Shown: positions 53,904 through 63,400 of the stretch, piece after piece
How the letters are laid out: every line of letters begins with the position of its first letter
How positions within the stretch are numbered: the first letter of the stretch is position 1
From: Hyphomicrobiales bacterium
Lineage (GTDB): Bacteria; Pseudomonadota; Alphaproteobacteria; Rhizobiales; Xanthobacteraceae
Assembly: GCA_009377755.1 (NCBI GenBank)
Contig: WHTM01000019.1
Span: 1 to 64,000, forward strand
Reading direction: 5' to 3'
Length of the DNA stretch: 64,000 nucleotides
Position numbers and translations under genes: made by a program
The notes under the pieces: generated by a model
What the model was told of the DNA's origin: nothing
The model's input: only the letters and a program-made list of their open reading frames with translations
Databases searched by the model: none

Positions 53904-55403
53904 TCAATCGGCGTCCGCCTTGAACCGGGCGAGTCCTCTGAGCGTGAACGGAGCGATGAGCGCCACGACGGCGAGGGCCAGCAGTGTCGCGGAAATCGGG
54001 CTTTGCACCAGGGCTAGTGGATCGCCGAGACTGATTGAGAGCGCACGGCGCAATTGGCTCTCGGCGACGGGACCGAGGATGAGCCCGATCACCACCGGCG
54101 CGATCGGATAGTCGAAGCGCCGCATCAGGAAGCCGAGCACGCCGAATGCCGCCAGCATGGTCAGCTCGATCACCTGTGGCTTGGCGGCGATCGTGCCCAT
54201 GGTGGCGAACACCAGGATGCCGGCGTAGAGCCACGGTTGCGGGATCGCCAGTAGCCGCACCCAGACGCCGACCAGCGGAAGATTGAGCACCAGCAGCATC
54301 GCGTTGGCGATGAACAGGCTGGCGATCAGGCCCCACACCAGATCGGGCCGCTCGGCAAACAGCAGCGGGCCGGGATTGAGTCCGTATTGCTGAAAGCCGG
54401 CGAGCATCATCGCGGCGGTCGCGGACGTCGGCAGCCCGAGCGTCAGCAGGGGAACCAGCGTACCCGCTGCCGACGCATTGTTGGCGGCCTCGGGGCCGGC
54501 GACGCCTTCGATTGCGCCCTTGCCGAACTCCTCCGGATGCTTGCTCAACCGCCGTTCGGTCGCATACGACAGGAACGTCGGGATTTCGGCGCCGCCCGCC
54601 GGCAGTGCGCCGATCGGGAATCCAAACAGGGCGCCGCGCAGCCACGGCTTCCACGACCGCCGCCAGTCGTCCAGTGTCATCCACAGCGAGCCGCGCACCG
54701 GCTCAAGCGTTTCCTGGTGGTGCAGGCGGCGCGAGGCGACATACAGTGCCTCGCCCACGGCGAACAGGCCGACCGCCAGCGTCGTGATCTCAACGCCGTC
54801 CAGCAGTTCCGGCACGCCGAAGCCGAGGCGCGCCTGTCCGGTCAGCCTGTCGATGCCGACAAGTCCGAGCGTGAGGCCGATGAACAGGCTGGTCAGGCCG
54901 CGCACCGGCGAATTGCCGAACGTCGCCGATACCGTGATGAAGGCGACGCACATCAGTGCGAAATAGTCCTCCGGCCCGAATTGAACGGCGATCCGCACGA
55001 GCCAGGGCGCGAGGAACACGATGCCGATGGTGGCGAGCGTGCCGGCCGCGAACGAGCCGATCGCCGCCGTCGCCAGCGCCGGTCCGCCGCGGCCGGCCTT
55101 GGCCATCTTGTTACCTTCGATCGCCGTCGCCAGGGACGCGCTTTCGCCCGGCGTGTTGATCAGGATGGCGGTGGTCGAACCGCCGTACATGCCACCGTAG
55201 TAGATTCCGGCAAACATGATCAGCGAGCCGGCGGGATCGAGCTTGAACGTGATCGGGAGCAGCAGCGCCACCGTCAGCGCCGGCCCGATCCCCGGCAGCA
55301 CGCCGACGGCAGTGCCCAGCAGTACGCCGATCAGCGCGAACAGCAGGTTCATCGGCTGGAGCGCAACCGCGAGGCCCTGCGTCAGCGCGGCGAGTGCGTC
55401 CAT
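53904..55403 (-). CDS. tctA: Tripartite tricarboxylate transporter large permease
   Basis: This 499-residue TctA-family permease shows [106 protein letters not shown] and [15 protein letters not shown]. It has about 12 helices. It is a paralogue of the protein at 37357 but clearly diverged. It is last of a complete receptor-TctB-TctA operon on the minus strand and starts nine bases after tctB. Confidence 0.93.
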   Translation of the reverse strand: MDALAALTQGLAVALQPMNLLFALIGVLLGTAVGVLPGIGPALTVALLLPITFKLDPAGSLIMFAGIYYGGMYGGSTTAILINTPGESASLATAIEGNKMAKAGRGGPALATAAIGSFAAGTLATIGIVFLAPWLVRIAVQFGPEDYFALMCVAFITVSATFGNSPVRGLTSLFIGLTLGLVGIDRLTGQARLGFGVPELLDGVEITTLAVGLFAVGEALYVASRRLHHQETLEPVRGSLWMTLDDWRRSWKPWLRGALFGFPIGALPAGGAEIPTFLSYATERRLSKHPEEFGKGAIEGVAGPEAANNASAAGTLVPLLTLGLPTSATAAMMLAGFQQYGLNPGPLLFAERPDLVWGLIASLFIANAMLLVLNLPLVGVWVRLLAIPQPWLYAGILVFATMGTIAAKPQVIELTMLAAFGVLGFLMRRFDYPIAPVVIGLILGPVAESQLRRALSISLGDPLALVQSPISATLLALAVVALIAPFTLRGLARFKADAD

Positions 55404-55412
55404 GGTCCGGCC

Positions 55413-55886
55413 TCAGATCAGACGCTCGATCAGACCGACCGGAAGCGACAGCGTCAGCAGCTTGGCGAACAGAAGGTAGACCGCCACGGCAAGAACGAGA
55501 CCGATGACGAGATCCACCAGGATCGCACGCCGGCCGAAGGCGGTGGCGGTCGCCGCAAACAGGATCGCGGTTGCCGGGATGAACCCGCCGCCAAGCCCGA
55601 TCAGCGCGATCAACGCGACAAGGCCGCCGAGGATCAGGACGATTGCCCTGATGTCGACCGGCTCGCGCGCCGGCAGTTCACCTTTGTATGCCATAGCCGC
55701 ATTGCCGGCCGCGAGCAGCACGAGCCCGGCGGCGACGACAACGGGCATCGCCTCCGGCCCGAGACCATAGACCGAGGTGATCCGCAGATTGGACAAGTCC
55801 CACACGATCACCAGAGCCAGCGCGAGCAGCAATCCGGCGATCACGAATCCGGCGGTGTCGGCCCGTCTGGCACGGTTCGTTGACAT
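55413..55886 (-). CDS. tctB: Tripartite tricarboxylate transporter small subunit
   Basis: This 157-residue, four-helix protein starts MSTNRARRADTAGFVIAGLLLALALVIVWDLSNLRITSVYGLGPEAMPVVVAAGLVLLAAGNAAMAY; the GLGPEAMP segment is the TctB motif. GAGGGC precedes the ATG at 55886. The frame is open far upstream, but that part overlaps the receptor gene and is not real. It lies 44 bp after the receptor gene. Confidence 0.9.
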   Translation of the reverse strand: MSTNRARRADTAGFVIAGLLLALALVIVWDLSNLRITSVYGLGPEAMPVVVAAGLVLLAAGNAAMAYKGELPAREPVDIRAIVLILGGLVALIALIGLGGGFIPATAILFAATATAFGRRAILVDLVIGLVLAVAVYLLFAKLLTLSLPVGLIERLI

Positions 55887-55930
55887 CGGGCCCTCAGGAC
55901 CGGCGCCGCCGTTCGGCTGCGCACTAGTGC

Positions 55931-56899
55931 TCAGGGCTTGACCAGTCCGACGGAGATAAGCACGTCGCGCACACGCGTCTGCTCCCGGCCGAGGAACGCC
56001 GCGAAGGCGTCGCCGGACAGGTACGCATCGCTCCAGCCTTTCTGCTTGAGCACGTCCCGCCAGGCTGTCGACTTCGCCATCTTGTCGACTGCGTCGACAA
56101 GAGCTTTGCGCTGCTCGGCAGTGATTCCGGGAGCCGCCATTACCGAGCGCCAGTTGGCGATGACGAGGTCGATGCCTTGCGACTTCACGGTCGGCACGTC
56201 GACCCCGGGCAACGGGTTCGCCGACGTCACGCCGATGGCGCGCAGCTTTCCAGCCTTGATCTGCCCTTCGTATTCGCCGTAGCCGGAAATCCCTGCCGTG
56301 ACCTTGCCGCCAAGGATGGCCGCAAGCGACTCGCCGCCACCCGAGAACGGGATGTAGTTGATCTTGGTGGCATCCGCGTTGCCCGCCTTGGCGAACAGCG
56401 CTGCGGTGATGTGGTCGACGCCGCCGGCTGATCCGCCGGCCCACGTCACCCGGGCGGGATTGGCCTTCACCGCTGCCGCCAGGTCCGGGATGTTTTTGAT
56501 CGGAGAATTCACCGGCACGACGATGACCTGGGATTCCTCAGTCAGCCGCGCGATCGGTGTCGCCTGGTCGAGCCTGACGGGAGAGCGGTTGGCGAGCAGG
56601 GCGCCCACCATGACGAGGCCGTTGACCATGAGCAGGCGGCCGTCGCCTTTGCCGCTGTTGACGAGCTGTGCAAGTCCGATCGATCCACCGGCGCCCGGGA
56701 CGTTGACGACCTGAACGCTCTTGGCGGCGCCCGAAGCGACAAGGGCCTGCTGCATCGAACGCGCGGTCTGATCCCAGCCGCCGCCAGGAGCCGCAGGCGC
56801 CATGACTCTCAGTTCAAGCTGTGCGAGGGCCGGTGTTACGACAGCCGCGAGAGCTGCGACCACCAACGTTTGCCACATCCATCCTGTCGCCTGCGACAT
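55931..56899 (-). CDS. tctC: Bug-family (TctC-type) solute receptor
   Basis: This 322-residue periplasmic receptor has a signal peptide (MWQTLVVAALAAVVTPALAQ). Landmarks are LRVMAPAAPGGGWDQTARSMQQALVASG, VVNVPGAGGSIGLAQLVNSGKGDGRLLMVNGLVMV and ITAEQRKALVDAVDKMAKS. The PAAPGGGWDQTAR form marks the subgroup close to classical TctC. The ATG at 56899 is preceded by GGGAGGA, better than the ATG nine codons upstream. It heads a full TctCBA operon. Confidence 0.92.
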   Translation of the reverse strand: MSQATGWMWQTLVVAALAAVVTPALAQLELRVMAPAAPGGGWDQTARSMQQALVASGAAKSVQVVNVPGAGGSIGLAQLVNSGKGDGRLLMVNGLVMVGALLANRSPVRLDQATPIARLTEESQVIVVPVNSPIKNIPDLAAAVKANPARVTWAGGSAGGVDHITAALFAKAGNADATKINYIPFSGGGESLAAILGGKVTAGISGYGEYEGQIKAGKLRAIGVTSANPLPGVDVPTVKSQGIDLVIANWRSVMAAPGITAEQRKALVDAVDKMAKSTAWRDVLKQKGWSDAYLSGDAFAAFLGREQTRVRDVLISVGLVKP

Positions 56900-56987
56900 C
56901 GCGCGTCCTCCCGAAAGAGACGCCATCTAGCTCCCGTTTTTGTGGCGCCGTCCAGTACCTTCCGAGGGAGCCACCCGATACCCGGGC

Positions 56988-57545
56988 TCAGCCGGCAAAG
57001 CCGCCGGAGTCGAGGAACGCCTGCTCCTCGGGAGTGGTCGTGCGGCCGAGCACCGCATTTCGGTGCGGGAAGCGGCCGAAGCGCCGGATGATGTCGGCAT
57101 GCAGCTCGGCCCACTCCAGGCCATCGGCATCGTCCGCCGTCCGGTAAAGCGCGACGCCACGCTCCTGCGCAGTAAGGTCTTCCGCATGCTGGTGCGGCAG
57201 ATAGAAGAAGGTGCGCAGCGCCTTCGGCACGCGCTTGTCGTCGTCCCGCGTGATCGCCCGTTCGGCAACGGCCAGCGCCAGTGCGTCTGTCGCATGGGAG
57301 CGGCTGCTGCCGCGGAACATGTTGCGGGGAAACTGGTCGAGCAGGATCAGCAAGGCGAGGCTGCCTTCGGGCGTGCGCTCCCAATCCGGAAGCTGGCCCG
57401 CCGCGGCCGCCTCATGGGTGGCGAGGAAGCGCTCGCGAATCGAAGCGTCGAATGCGTCGTCCTTGGCAAACCAGCGCTTCGGGCCGGCGTCGGTCCAGAA
57501 TTGGATCACCTCGGTTGGCGAGATCGCCTGCTGGTCCTGCTTCAT
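56988..57545 (-). CDS. DUF924 family protein
   Basis: This protein of about 185 residues matches DUF924: VIQFWTDAGPKRWFAKDDAFDASIRERFLATHEAAAAG, LALLILLDQFPRNMFRGSSRSHATDALALAVAERAI, RTFFYLPHQHAEDLTAQERGVALY, then FGRFPHRNAVLGR. Motifs and length agree with the family, which is soluble, helical and of unknown function. The ATG at 57545 (KQDQQ) is likelier than the GTG three codons earlier. It lies 11-20 bp downstream of the fadD stop on the same strand and may be co-transcribed. Confidence 0.88.
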   Translation of the reverse strand: MKQDQQAISPTEVIQFWTDAGPKRWFAKDDAFDASIRERFLATHEAAAAGQLPDWERTPEGSLALLILLDQFPRNMFRGSSRSHATDALALAVAERAITRDDDKRVPKALRTFFYLPHQHAEDLTAQERGVALYRTADDADGLEWAELHADIIRRFGRFPHRNAVLGRTTTPEEQAFLDSGGFAG

Positions 57546-57565
57546 CGTGACCACCGCACTCGAAT

Positions 57566-59263
57566 TCAGGCCGCCTTCGTTTCGACCTTTCGCATTTCAT
57601 CCCGCAATTGCCGACGCAGGATCTTGCCGACATTGGTCTTGGGAAGATCCGCCCTGAACTCCACCGACTTCGGGACCTTGTAGCGCGTGAGCTGGGTGCG
57701 GCAATACGCCAGCAATTCGGCCTCGGTCAGCGCCGGGTCTTTCTTGACCACGAACAGTTTCACCGCTTCGCCGGTGCAAGGGTCGGGCACGCCAACCGCG
57801 GCGCATTCGAGCACACCGGGATGGCTTGCGACCACGGCCTCGACCTCGTTCGGATAGACCTTGAATCCGGAGACGGAGATCATGTCCTTCTTGCGGTCGA
57901 CGATCTTAACCTCGCCTCTCTCATTCATGACGCCGATGTCGCCCGTGCGGAAATACCCGTCCGGGGTCATGACGTCGGCGGTTTCATCCGGGCGCTGCCA
58001 ATAGCCGGGCATGACCTGCGGTCCGCGGGCGCAGATTTCGCCAGGCTGACCGAGCGGAACTTCGTTGTTGGCATCGTCGCGGATCGAGATATCCGTGGAC
58101 GGCATCGGCAGACCGATCGTGCCGCTCCATTCGGTCGCAAGGGGTGAATTGACCGTCAGCACCGGCGAGGTCTCGGACAAGCCATAGCCTTCGACGATTG
58201 GGCAGCCGGTGGCCTTGAACCACCGTTCAGCCACGTTCTGCTGCACCGCCATGCCACCGCCGACAGCGCACTTGAGCATGCTCCAGTCGATCTTGCCGAA
58301 ATTCGGGTGATTGAGGAGGGCATTGTAGAGTGTGTTCACAGCGGGGAAATGATTCACCTGATACTTGGTGAGTTCCTTGATGAGGCTTGCCAGATCGCGC
58401 GGATTGGGGATGAGGATACATTGACCGCCGGTACGCACACCGAGCAGGAAGCATGCTGTCAATGCAAAAATGTGGTAGAGAGGCAGCGCCGCAACGATGA
58501 TCAGACGATCGACCTTGGGCTCTTTGTCCAGAACCGGCTGCAGCCAGACGTCAATCTGCAGCATGTTGGCGACGACGTTCCGGTGCAACAGCATCGCGCC
58601 CTTGGCGACGCCGGTCGTTCCCCCGGTATATTGCAGGAATGCGATGTCGTCGGGCGCGATCTGCGGCTCGTTGAGCGTCATGCCCTTGCCGGCCGCAATC
58701 GCCGCATTGAACGGGGTGGCGCCCGGCAGTGAATAGGCCGGCACCATCTTCTTCACTCGCCGCACCACCAGATTGACGATCGCGCCCTTCACCAGCCCCA
58801 GCAGGTCACCCATGGAGGCGACGACGACATGCTTGACGTTGGTTTTGCCGATCGCCTGCTGCAGCGTGTGCGCGAAATTTTCGAGCACGATGATCGCCTC
58901 GGCGTCGGCGTCCTTGAGCTGCGATTCGAGTTCGCGTGGCGTATAGAGCGGATTGACATTCACCACGATGCAGCCGGCGCGAAGAATGGCGCAAATGGCT
59001 ATCGGATATTGCAGGACGTTGGGCATCATGATGGCAACGCGGGCGCCCTTCGCTAGGCCCTTGCTCTGCAGCCAAGCGCCGAATGCGCGCGACATCTCGT
59101 CAAGCTCGCCATAAGTCAGCGCCTTGTCCATGAAGATGAAGGCTTTGTGGTCCCGGTGCTTGGCAAAGCTTTCCTCGATCATGGCGACCAGGGACGGATA
59201 GCGGGACGTATCGATCTCCGCTGGAACCCCCGGCGGGTAGTGCTTGAGCCAAATGCGGTCCAT
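57566..59263 (-). CDS. fadD: Long-chain fatty-acid-CoA ligase
   Basis: This 565-residue ANL ligase is of the FadD type: MDRIWLKHYPPGVPAEI at the N-terminus, AIMMPNVLQYPIAICAILRAGCIVVNVNPLYTPRELE, the P-loop LQYTGGTTGVAKGAMLLHRN, VEGYGLSETSP, YFRTGDIGVMNERGEVKIVDRKKDMISVSGFKVYPNEVE and the catalytic lysine in KTNVGKILRRQLR. It activates fatty acids at the inner membrane for beta-oxidation or lipid synthesis. The ATG at 59263 has a strong GGGGAGGGA upstream; the longer open frame before it is not credible. Confidence 0.93.
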   Translation of the reverse strand: MDRIWLKHYPPGVPAEIDTSRYPSLVAMIEESFAKHRDHKAFIFMDKALTYGELDEMSRAFGAWLQSKGLAKGARVAIMMPNVLQYPIAICAILRAGCIVVNVNPLYTPRELESQLKDADAEAIIVLENFAHTLQQAIGKTNVKHVVVASMGDLLGLVKGAIVNLVVRRVKKMVPAYSLPGATPFNAAIAAGKGMTLNEPQIAPDDIAFLQYTGGTTGVAKGAMLLHRNVVANMLQIDVWLQPVLDKEPKVDRLIIVAALPLYHIFALTACFLLGVRTGGQCILIPNPRDLASLIKELTKYQVNHFPAVNTLYNALLNHPNFGKIDWSMLKCAVGGGMAVQQNVAERWFKATGCPIVEGYGLSETSPVLTVNSPLATEWSGTIGLPMPSTDISIRDDANNEVPLGQPGEICARGPQVMPGYWQRPDETADVMTPDGYFRTGDIGVMNERGEVKIVDRKKDMISVSGFKVYPNEVEAVVASHPGVLECAAVGVPDPCTGEAVKLFVVKKDPALTEAELLAYCRTQLTRYKVPKSVEFRADLPKTNVGKILRRQLRDEMRKVETKAA

Positions 59264-59369
59264 CGTGTTCCCTCCCCCAGGCCGGTCGGCAAACGCGACG
59301 CAGCCTCGCCATGGTTCGCGAAGCATCGGGCAATTCGTTGGGTCGTGGCAAGAGCCAAGACACGCCGGA

Positions 59370-60539
59370 TCAGCGGTCAACTCCGCCAAACGGAACCAGC
59401 GGATTGTCGACCAGCGCGGCACGATCGGGCCGGTCGATCGCCGGTGTCCCGAGAAACGCGCGAAACAATCCCCGAATCACCTCGGGATCGAGATCACGGA
59501 CGATGAAGACCAGGCGCGTCCGCCGATCCTCGTCGGGCCAAGCGTCCAACCGCGCCGGCGGATGGAAGACGTGCTGAACACCATGGATGACGAGCGGGGT
59601 GTCGGGGCTTTCGGCAAGCCTGATCACGCCTTTGACCCGCAGCAGGTTCGGCCCATGCAGCGAGCGCAGCAGATCGAGGAACATGTCGATGGTTGCCGCC
59701 GGCAGCGCCTGGTCGCTGGTGAGCGCGAAGGCGCGGACACGGGCATCGTGCCGGTTCGGATCGTGATGATGACGATGATGATGGTGGTGATGATGATGAT
59801 CGCCGTGGTTGCCGGCCTGTTCGGCTGAGAGATACGCTTCGTGCGCGAGCCAGCGGCGCACGTCGGCCGTTTTCCGTTCCGGATCGTACAGCCCAGCGTT
59901 GAGCAGGACCGCGGCAACCGCCTCGCCGGTGCTCGCGTCGAGGATCGGTGCCGCCGGATTGAGCGCGCGCAGCCGCGCCGTCAACGCCTGCTTGGCGGCA
60001 AAGCGTTCCGCGGGGTCGAGAAGATCGGTCTTGGTCAGGACGAGCCGGTCGGCGAAGGCAACCTGCTTCACAGCCTCTTCGTGGGCGTCGAGCGTCGCAT
60101 CGCCATTGACCGCATCGACGAGGGTCACGACGCCATCGAGTCGGAACCGCATCACCAGATACGGATGCGCCATCGCCGTCTGCAACACCGGCGCAGGATC
60201 GGCGAGGCCGGTCGTCTCCAGCATGACCCGGCGAAACGCAATGCGGCCATTGTCGAGATCGCGCAGCAGCGCTTCCAGCGCCTGCACCAGATCGCCGCGC
60301 AACGTGCAGCACAGGCATCCGCTCTGTAGCAACACGATGCCGTCGGCGATCGACTTCACCAGCAGATGGTCGATGCCGATCTCGCCGAACTCGTTGATGA
60401 TCAGCGCGGTGTCGGCGAGCGCAGCGTCCTTGACCAGGCGGTTGAGCAGCGTGGTCTTGCCGGCGCCGAGAAATCCCGTGATCAACGTCAATGGAATCGG
60501 CGGCGCCGGTTCGCGTGTCCGTGCCGCCTGCACGCTCAT
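59370..60539 (-). CDS. COG0523 (CobW/ZigA-type) metal-chaperone GTPase
   Basis: This 389-residue G3E GTPase has Walker A GFLGAGKTT at residues 22-30, the metal-binding CxCC motif in SGCLCCTL (73-80), GLADPAPV and the guanine motif LTKTDLL. A histidine tract (GDHHHHHHHHRHHH, around 250) precedes the CobW C-terminal domain. Such proteins insert or deliver zinc, cobalt or iron; the tract suggests zinc or nickel handling. The start overlaps the stop of the DD-carboxypeptidase gene by four bases, so the two are co-translated. The start agrees with the family. Confidence 0.92.
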   Translation of the reverse strand: MSVQAARTREPAPPIPLTLITGFLGAGKTTLLNRLVKDAALADTALIINEFGEIGIDHLLVKSIADGIVLLQSGCLCCTLRGDLVQALEALLRDLDNGRIAFRRVMLETTGLADPAPVLQTAMAHPYLVMRFRLDGVVTLVDAVNGDATLDAHEEAVKQVAFADRLVLTKTDLLDPAERFAAKQALTARLRALNPAAPILDASTGEAVAAVLLNAGLYDPERKTADVRRWLAHEAYLSAEQAGNHGDHHHHHHHHRHHHDPNRHDARVRAFALTSDQALPAATIDMFLDLLRSLHGPNLLRVKGVIRLAESPDTPLVIHGVQHVFHPPARLDAWPDEDRRTRLVFIVRDLDPEVIRGLFRAFLGTPAIDRPDRAALVDNPLVPFGGVDR

Positions 60540-61900
60540 TGCCGTCGTTTCTTGGCCCGGGCGAGCGCCCGCGGGCGCGGACGCGGCAACGGAACAGCGT
60601 CGTTGCGCTTGCTGGGAGCGAAGCCCGCCGGCGGGTTCAAGGCCAATGTCGCGTGGCTGAAAGTGGCCGACTGGATGGCGGCGGATCCGGCGGGTGTGGG
60701 GGCAACCGACGCGACTGGAGTCGGCGCGGCCTGGTTGAGCCGGGCGGTCCCGGTTCGCTTTCCGGCCGGGCGCGCCGGTGGAAGCGGCGAAACAACGAGG
60801 GCCTGCGCCGGCGTCCGGGGCGGCCCGACGGTCACGACGATCGGCGGCATGGACCGAATCAGTGGACCGATCAGCGATGCCGGTTTCGGTGTTTGCAGGC
60901 TCGAAATGTGGATGCCGTTTGCCGCCTCCGGGTCGTTGCTGTGAGCGTCGTCGTCGTCGGACTCCGCTGCTGGCCGGCGCCGATTCTTTCCACAGGTCTC
61001 ATCGTAGAGATCGGGCGGCGCAGCAGCGATCGGCGCGAGCGCATTGACGTAGCCGAGCGAGGGCGTGAGCCAGGACAGCGTGCCACGATTGTTGAAGCCG
61101 CTTTCCAGGAGACGGGCGGCCTTTTCCGCACGTACCGGCGAAGACGGCGCGCCGAGCACGACGGCGATCAGGCGCCGGCCATGGCGGGTCGCGGTAGCCA
61201 CCAGATTGAAGCCGGAGGCACAGATGAATCCGGTCTTCATCCCGTCGGCGCCGGGATAGCGGTCGATCAGCTTGTTGTAATTGCGCAGCACCCGCCGGCC
61301 GAACTTGATCGCCGGAATGTGCCAATAGAGGTTGTGCTCGGGAAACTCACGCAGCAACGCCCTCGCAAGAATGGCCATATCGCGCGCCGAGCTGACCTGC
61401 CGGGCATCCGGCCAGCCGTTGGGATTGACGAAATTCGATTGCGTCATTCCCAGCCGTTGCGCCGCTGCGTTCATTTCCGCGGCAAAATTCTCGACGGAAC
61501 CGGATATCCCTTCGGCAAGCGCTACTGCGATATCGTTCGCCGATTTCACCATCAGCATCTTGAGGCCGTTGTCGACGGTGAGCTGGGTGCCGGGCTTGAA
61601 GCCCATCTTCGACGGCTGCTGCGCGTGTGCGAGTTCGGACATCGTCATCAGGCTGTTCAGCGAAATGCGGTTCTCCTTCACCGCGCGCAACGTGACATAG
61701 GCCGTCATCAGCTTGCTCAGCGATGCCGGATACCACGGATAGGTGGCGTTCTCCGCATGCAGAACCTTGCCGCTGTCGACCTCGACCAGCAGCATCGCCT
61801 CGGCGGATGCGGCGGAGCAATGGGCCGCGGTCACGGCGGATGTGATAACCAATCCCAGGATGGCAATTCGTGTGCGGCGGCGGATCAATCCAAATGACAC
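60536..61900 (-). CDS. dacF: D-alanyl-D-alanine carboxypeptidase (DacF/PBP5-like)
   Basis: This 454-residue S11 peptidase trims peptidoglycan pentapeptides in the periplasm. The signal peptide (about 1-33, IAILGLVITSAVTAAHCSAASA) precedes the three penicillin-binding motifs: SLSK at 60-63, SAN at 120-122 and KTG at 222-224. The C-terminal ~130 residues are a low-complexity Pro/Ala/Arg-rich tail with an acidic SDDDD patch instead of the usual PBP5 C-terminal domain and amphipathic anchor. It shares four bases with the GTPase gene downstream. Confidence 0.92.
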   Translation of the reverse strand: MSFGLIRRRTRIAILGLVITSAVTAAHCSAASAEAMLLVEVDSGKVLHAENATYPWYPASLSKLMTAYVTLRAVKENRISLNSLMTMSELAHAQQPSKMGFKPGTQLTVDNGLKMLMVKSANDIAVALAEGISGSVENFAAEMNAAAQRLGMTQSNFVNPNGWPDARQVSSARDMAILARALLREFPEHNLYWHIPAIKFGRRVLRNYNKLIDRYPGADGMKTGFICASGFNLVATATRHGRRLIAVVLGAPSSPVRAEKAARLLESGFNNRGTLSWLTPSLGYVNALAPIAAAPPDLYDETCGKNRRRPAAESDDDDAHSNDPEAANGIHISSLQTPKPASLIGPLIRSMPPIVVTVGPPRTPAQALVVSPLPPARPAGKRTGTARLNQAAPTPVASVAPTPAGSAAIQSATFSHATLALNPPAGFAPSKRNDAVPLPRPRPRALARAKKRRQ

Positions 61901-62087
61901 GCAAAATATTCCGTCGTTGCAGGTCCCCGACCATCAGGGTCACACAGGAGCGCTGACTTGGCCACCCCCAGTGGCAAGTCGTCCGGAGTCTTCCCCATCA
62001 CGGTTGTCACGCGCTGACGCTGTCGGGAATGCCCCAATTATGCTAATTCATTATGAAAGCGACGAAAGTTCGGCAAGGGAGACGAGC

Positions 62088-63254
62088 ATGACGGCCTGTA
62101 TCGTCGGCTGGGCCCACACGCCTTTCGGGCGGCTTGTGGATGACACTGTGGAAAGTCTGATCGTGCGGGTGGCGGCGGGGGCGCTCGCCGACGCCGGGGT
62201 TGCTCCGTCCGAGATCGACGAGATCCTGCTCGGGCACTTCAATGCCGGCTTTTCGGCGCAGGACTTTACCGCCGCCCTGGTGCTGCAGACGGCTCCCGAA
62301 TTGCGCTTCAAGCCCGCGACGCGGGTCGAGAACGCCTGTGCCACCGGCTCGGCCGCGGTGCATCAAGGTCTGAAGGCGATCGCCGCTGGATCCGCGCGGA
62401 TCGTGCTGGTCATCGGTGTCGAGCAGATGACGGCGACGCCTGCCGCGGAGATCGGACGCAACCTGCTCAAGGCTTCTTATGTCCGCGAGGAGGCGGACAT
62501 CGAGGGCGGCTTTGCCGGGATCTTCGGCAAGATCGCGGCGCTCTATTTCCAGCGCTGGGGCGACCAGTCCGATGCGCTGGCGCGCATTGCCGCGAAGAAC
62601 CACAGGAACGGCGTGGGCAACCCTTATGCTCAGATGCGCAAGGACCTCGGGTACGAGTTTTGCCGCAACGAAAGCGAAAAGAATCCGTATGTCGCCGGCC
62701 CGCTCAAGCGCACCGACTGTGCGCTCGTTTCGGATGGAGCCGCCGCCCTCGTGCTGGCGGACGTCGAGACGGCGCTCAAGCTCGGCAAGGCCGTGGCATT
62801 CCGCGCCAGTGCCCACGTGCAAGATTTCTTGCCGATGGCGAAACGCGACATCCTCAAGTTCGAAGGCTGCTCCCAGGCCTGGCATCAGGCGCTCGCGGCG
62901 GCGGGCATCCGCCTGGGCGAACTGTCGTTCGTCGAAACCCACGACTGCTTCACGATCGCCGAACTGATCGAATACGAGGCGATGGGCCTGGTGCCGGAAG
63001 GACAGGGCGCGCATGCCATCGCCGAAGGGTGGACCGAGAAGGACGGCCGGCTCCCCGTCAATCCGTCCGGCGGGCTCAAGGCCAAAGGGCACCCGATCGG
63101 TGCGACCGGCGTGTCGATGCATGCGCTTGCCGCCATGCAGCTCACGGAATCCGCCGGCGATATCCAGGTGAAGGACGCCAGGCTCGGCGGCCTGTTCAAC
63201 ATGGGTGGCGCTGCCGTAGCGAACTACGTCAGTATCCTGGAGCGGATCAAATGA
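62088..63254 (+). CDS. Thiolase-fold protein (SCP2/acetyl-CoA acetyltransferase-like)
   Basis: This 388-residue protein has the thiolase fold. The nucleophile cysteine is at residue 84 in RVENACATGSAA, HDCFTIAELIEYEAMG follows, and the catalytic His is in NPSGGLKAKGHPIGATG. The second thiolase cysteine (CxG near the C-terminus) is absent: the segment reads LFNMGGAAVANYVSIL. It therefore belongs with the SCP2-type or uncharacterised thiolase-like acyltransferases. The ATG at 62088 has AAGGGAG six bases upstream; the frame is open earlier through non-coding DNA. Substrate unknown; some relatives work with a DUF35 zinc-ribbon partner, not seen here. Confidence 0.88.
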   Translation: MTACIVGWAHTPFGRLVDDTVESLIVRVAAGALADAGVAPSEIDEILLGHFNAGFSAQDFTAALVLQTAPELRFKPATRVENACATGSAAVHQGLKAIAAGSARIVLVIGVEQMTATPAAEIGRNLLKASYVREEADIEGGFAGIFGKIAALYFQRWGDQSDALARIAAKNHRNGVGNPYAQMRKDLGYEFCRNESEKNPYVAGPLKRTDCALVSDGAAALVLADVETALKLGKAVAFRASAHVQDFLPMAKRDILKFEGCSQAWHQALAAAGIRLGELSFVETHDCFTIAELIEYEAMGLVPEGQGAHAIAEGWTEKDGRLPVNPSGGLKAKGHPIGATGVSMHALAAMQLTESAGDIQVKDARLGGLFNMGGAAVANYVSILERIK

Positions 63255-63400
63255 CGCAAAGGACGCTGCGAGAGGCTCTCATGCTGGAATCCGGCTCCGC
63301 ACTCGATGCATGCCCGTATCGCGGCGAGAAGGCTTGAAATGCCAAGGCAATTTGGCGACGGTGGGTTCCATCGCCCGTCGTCGAACCAACCGTCCGCCCC

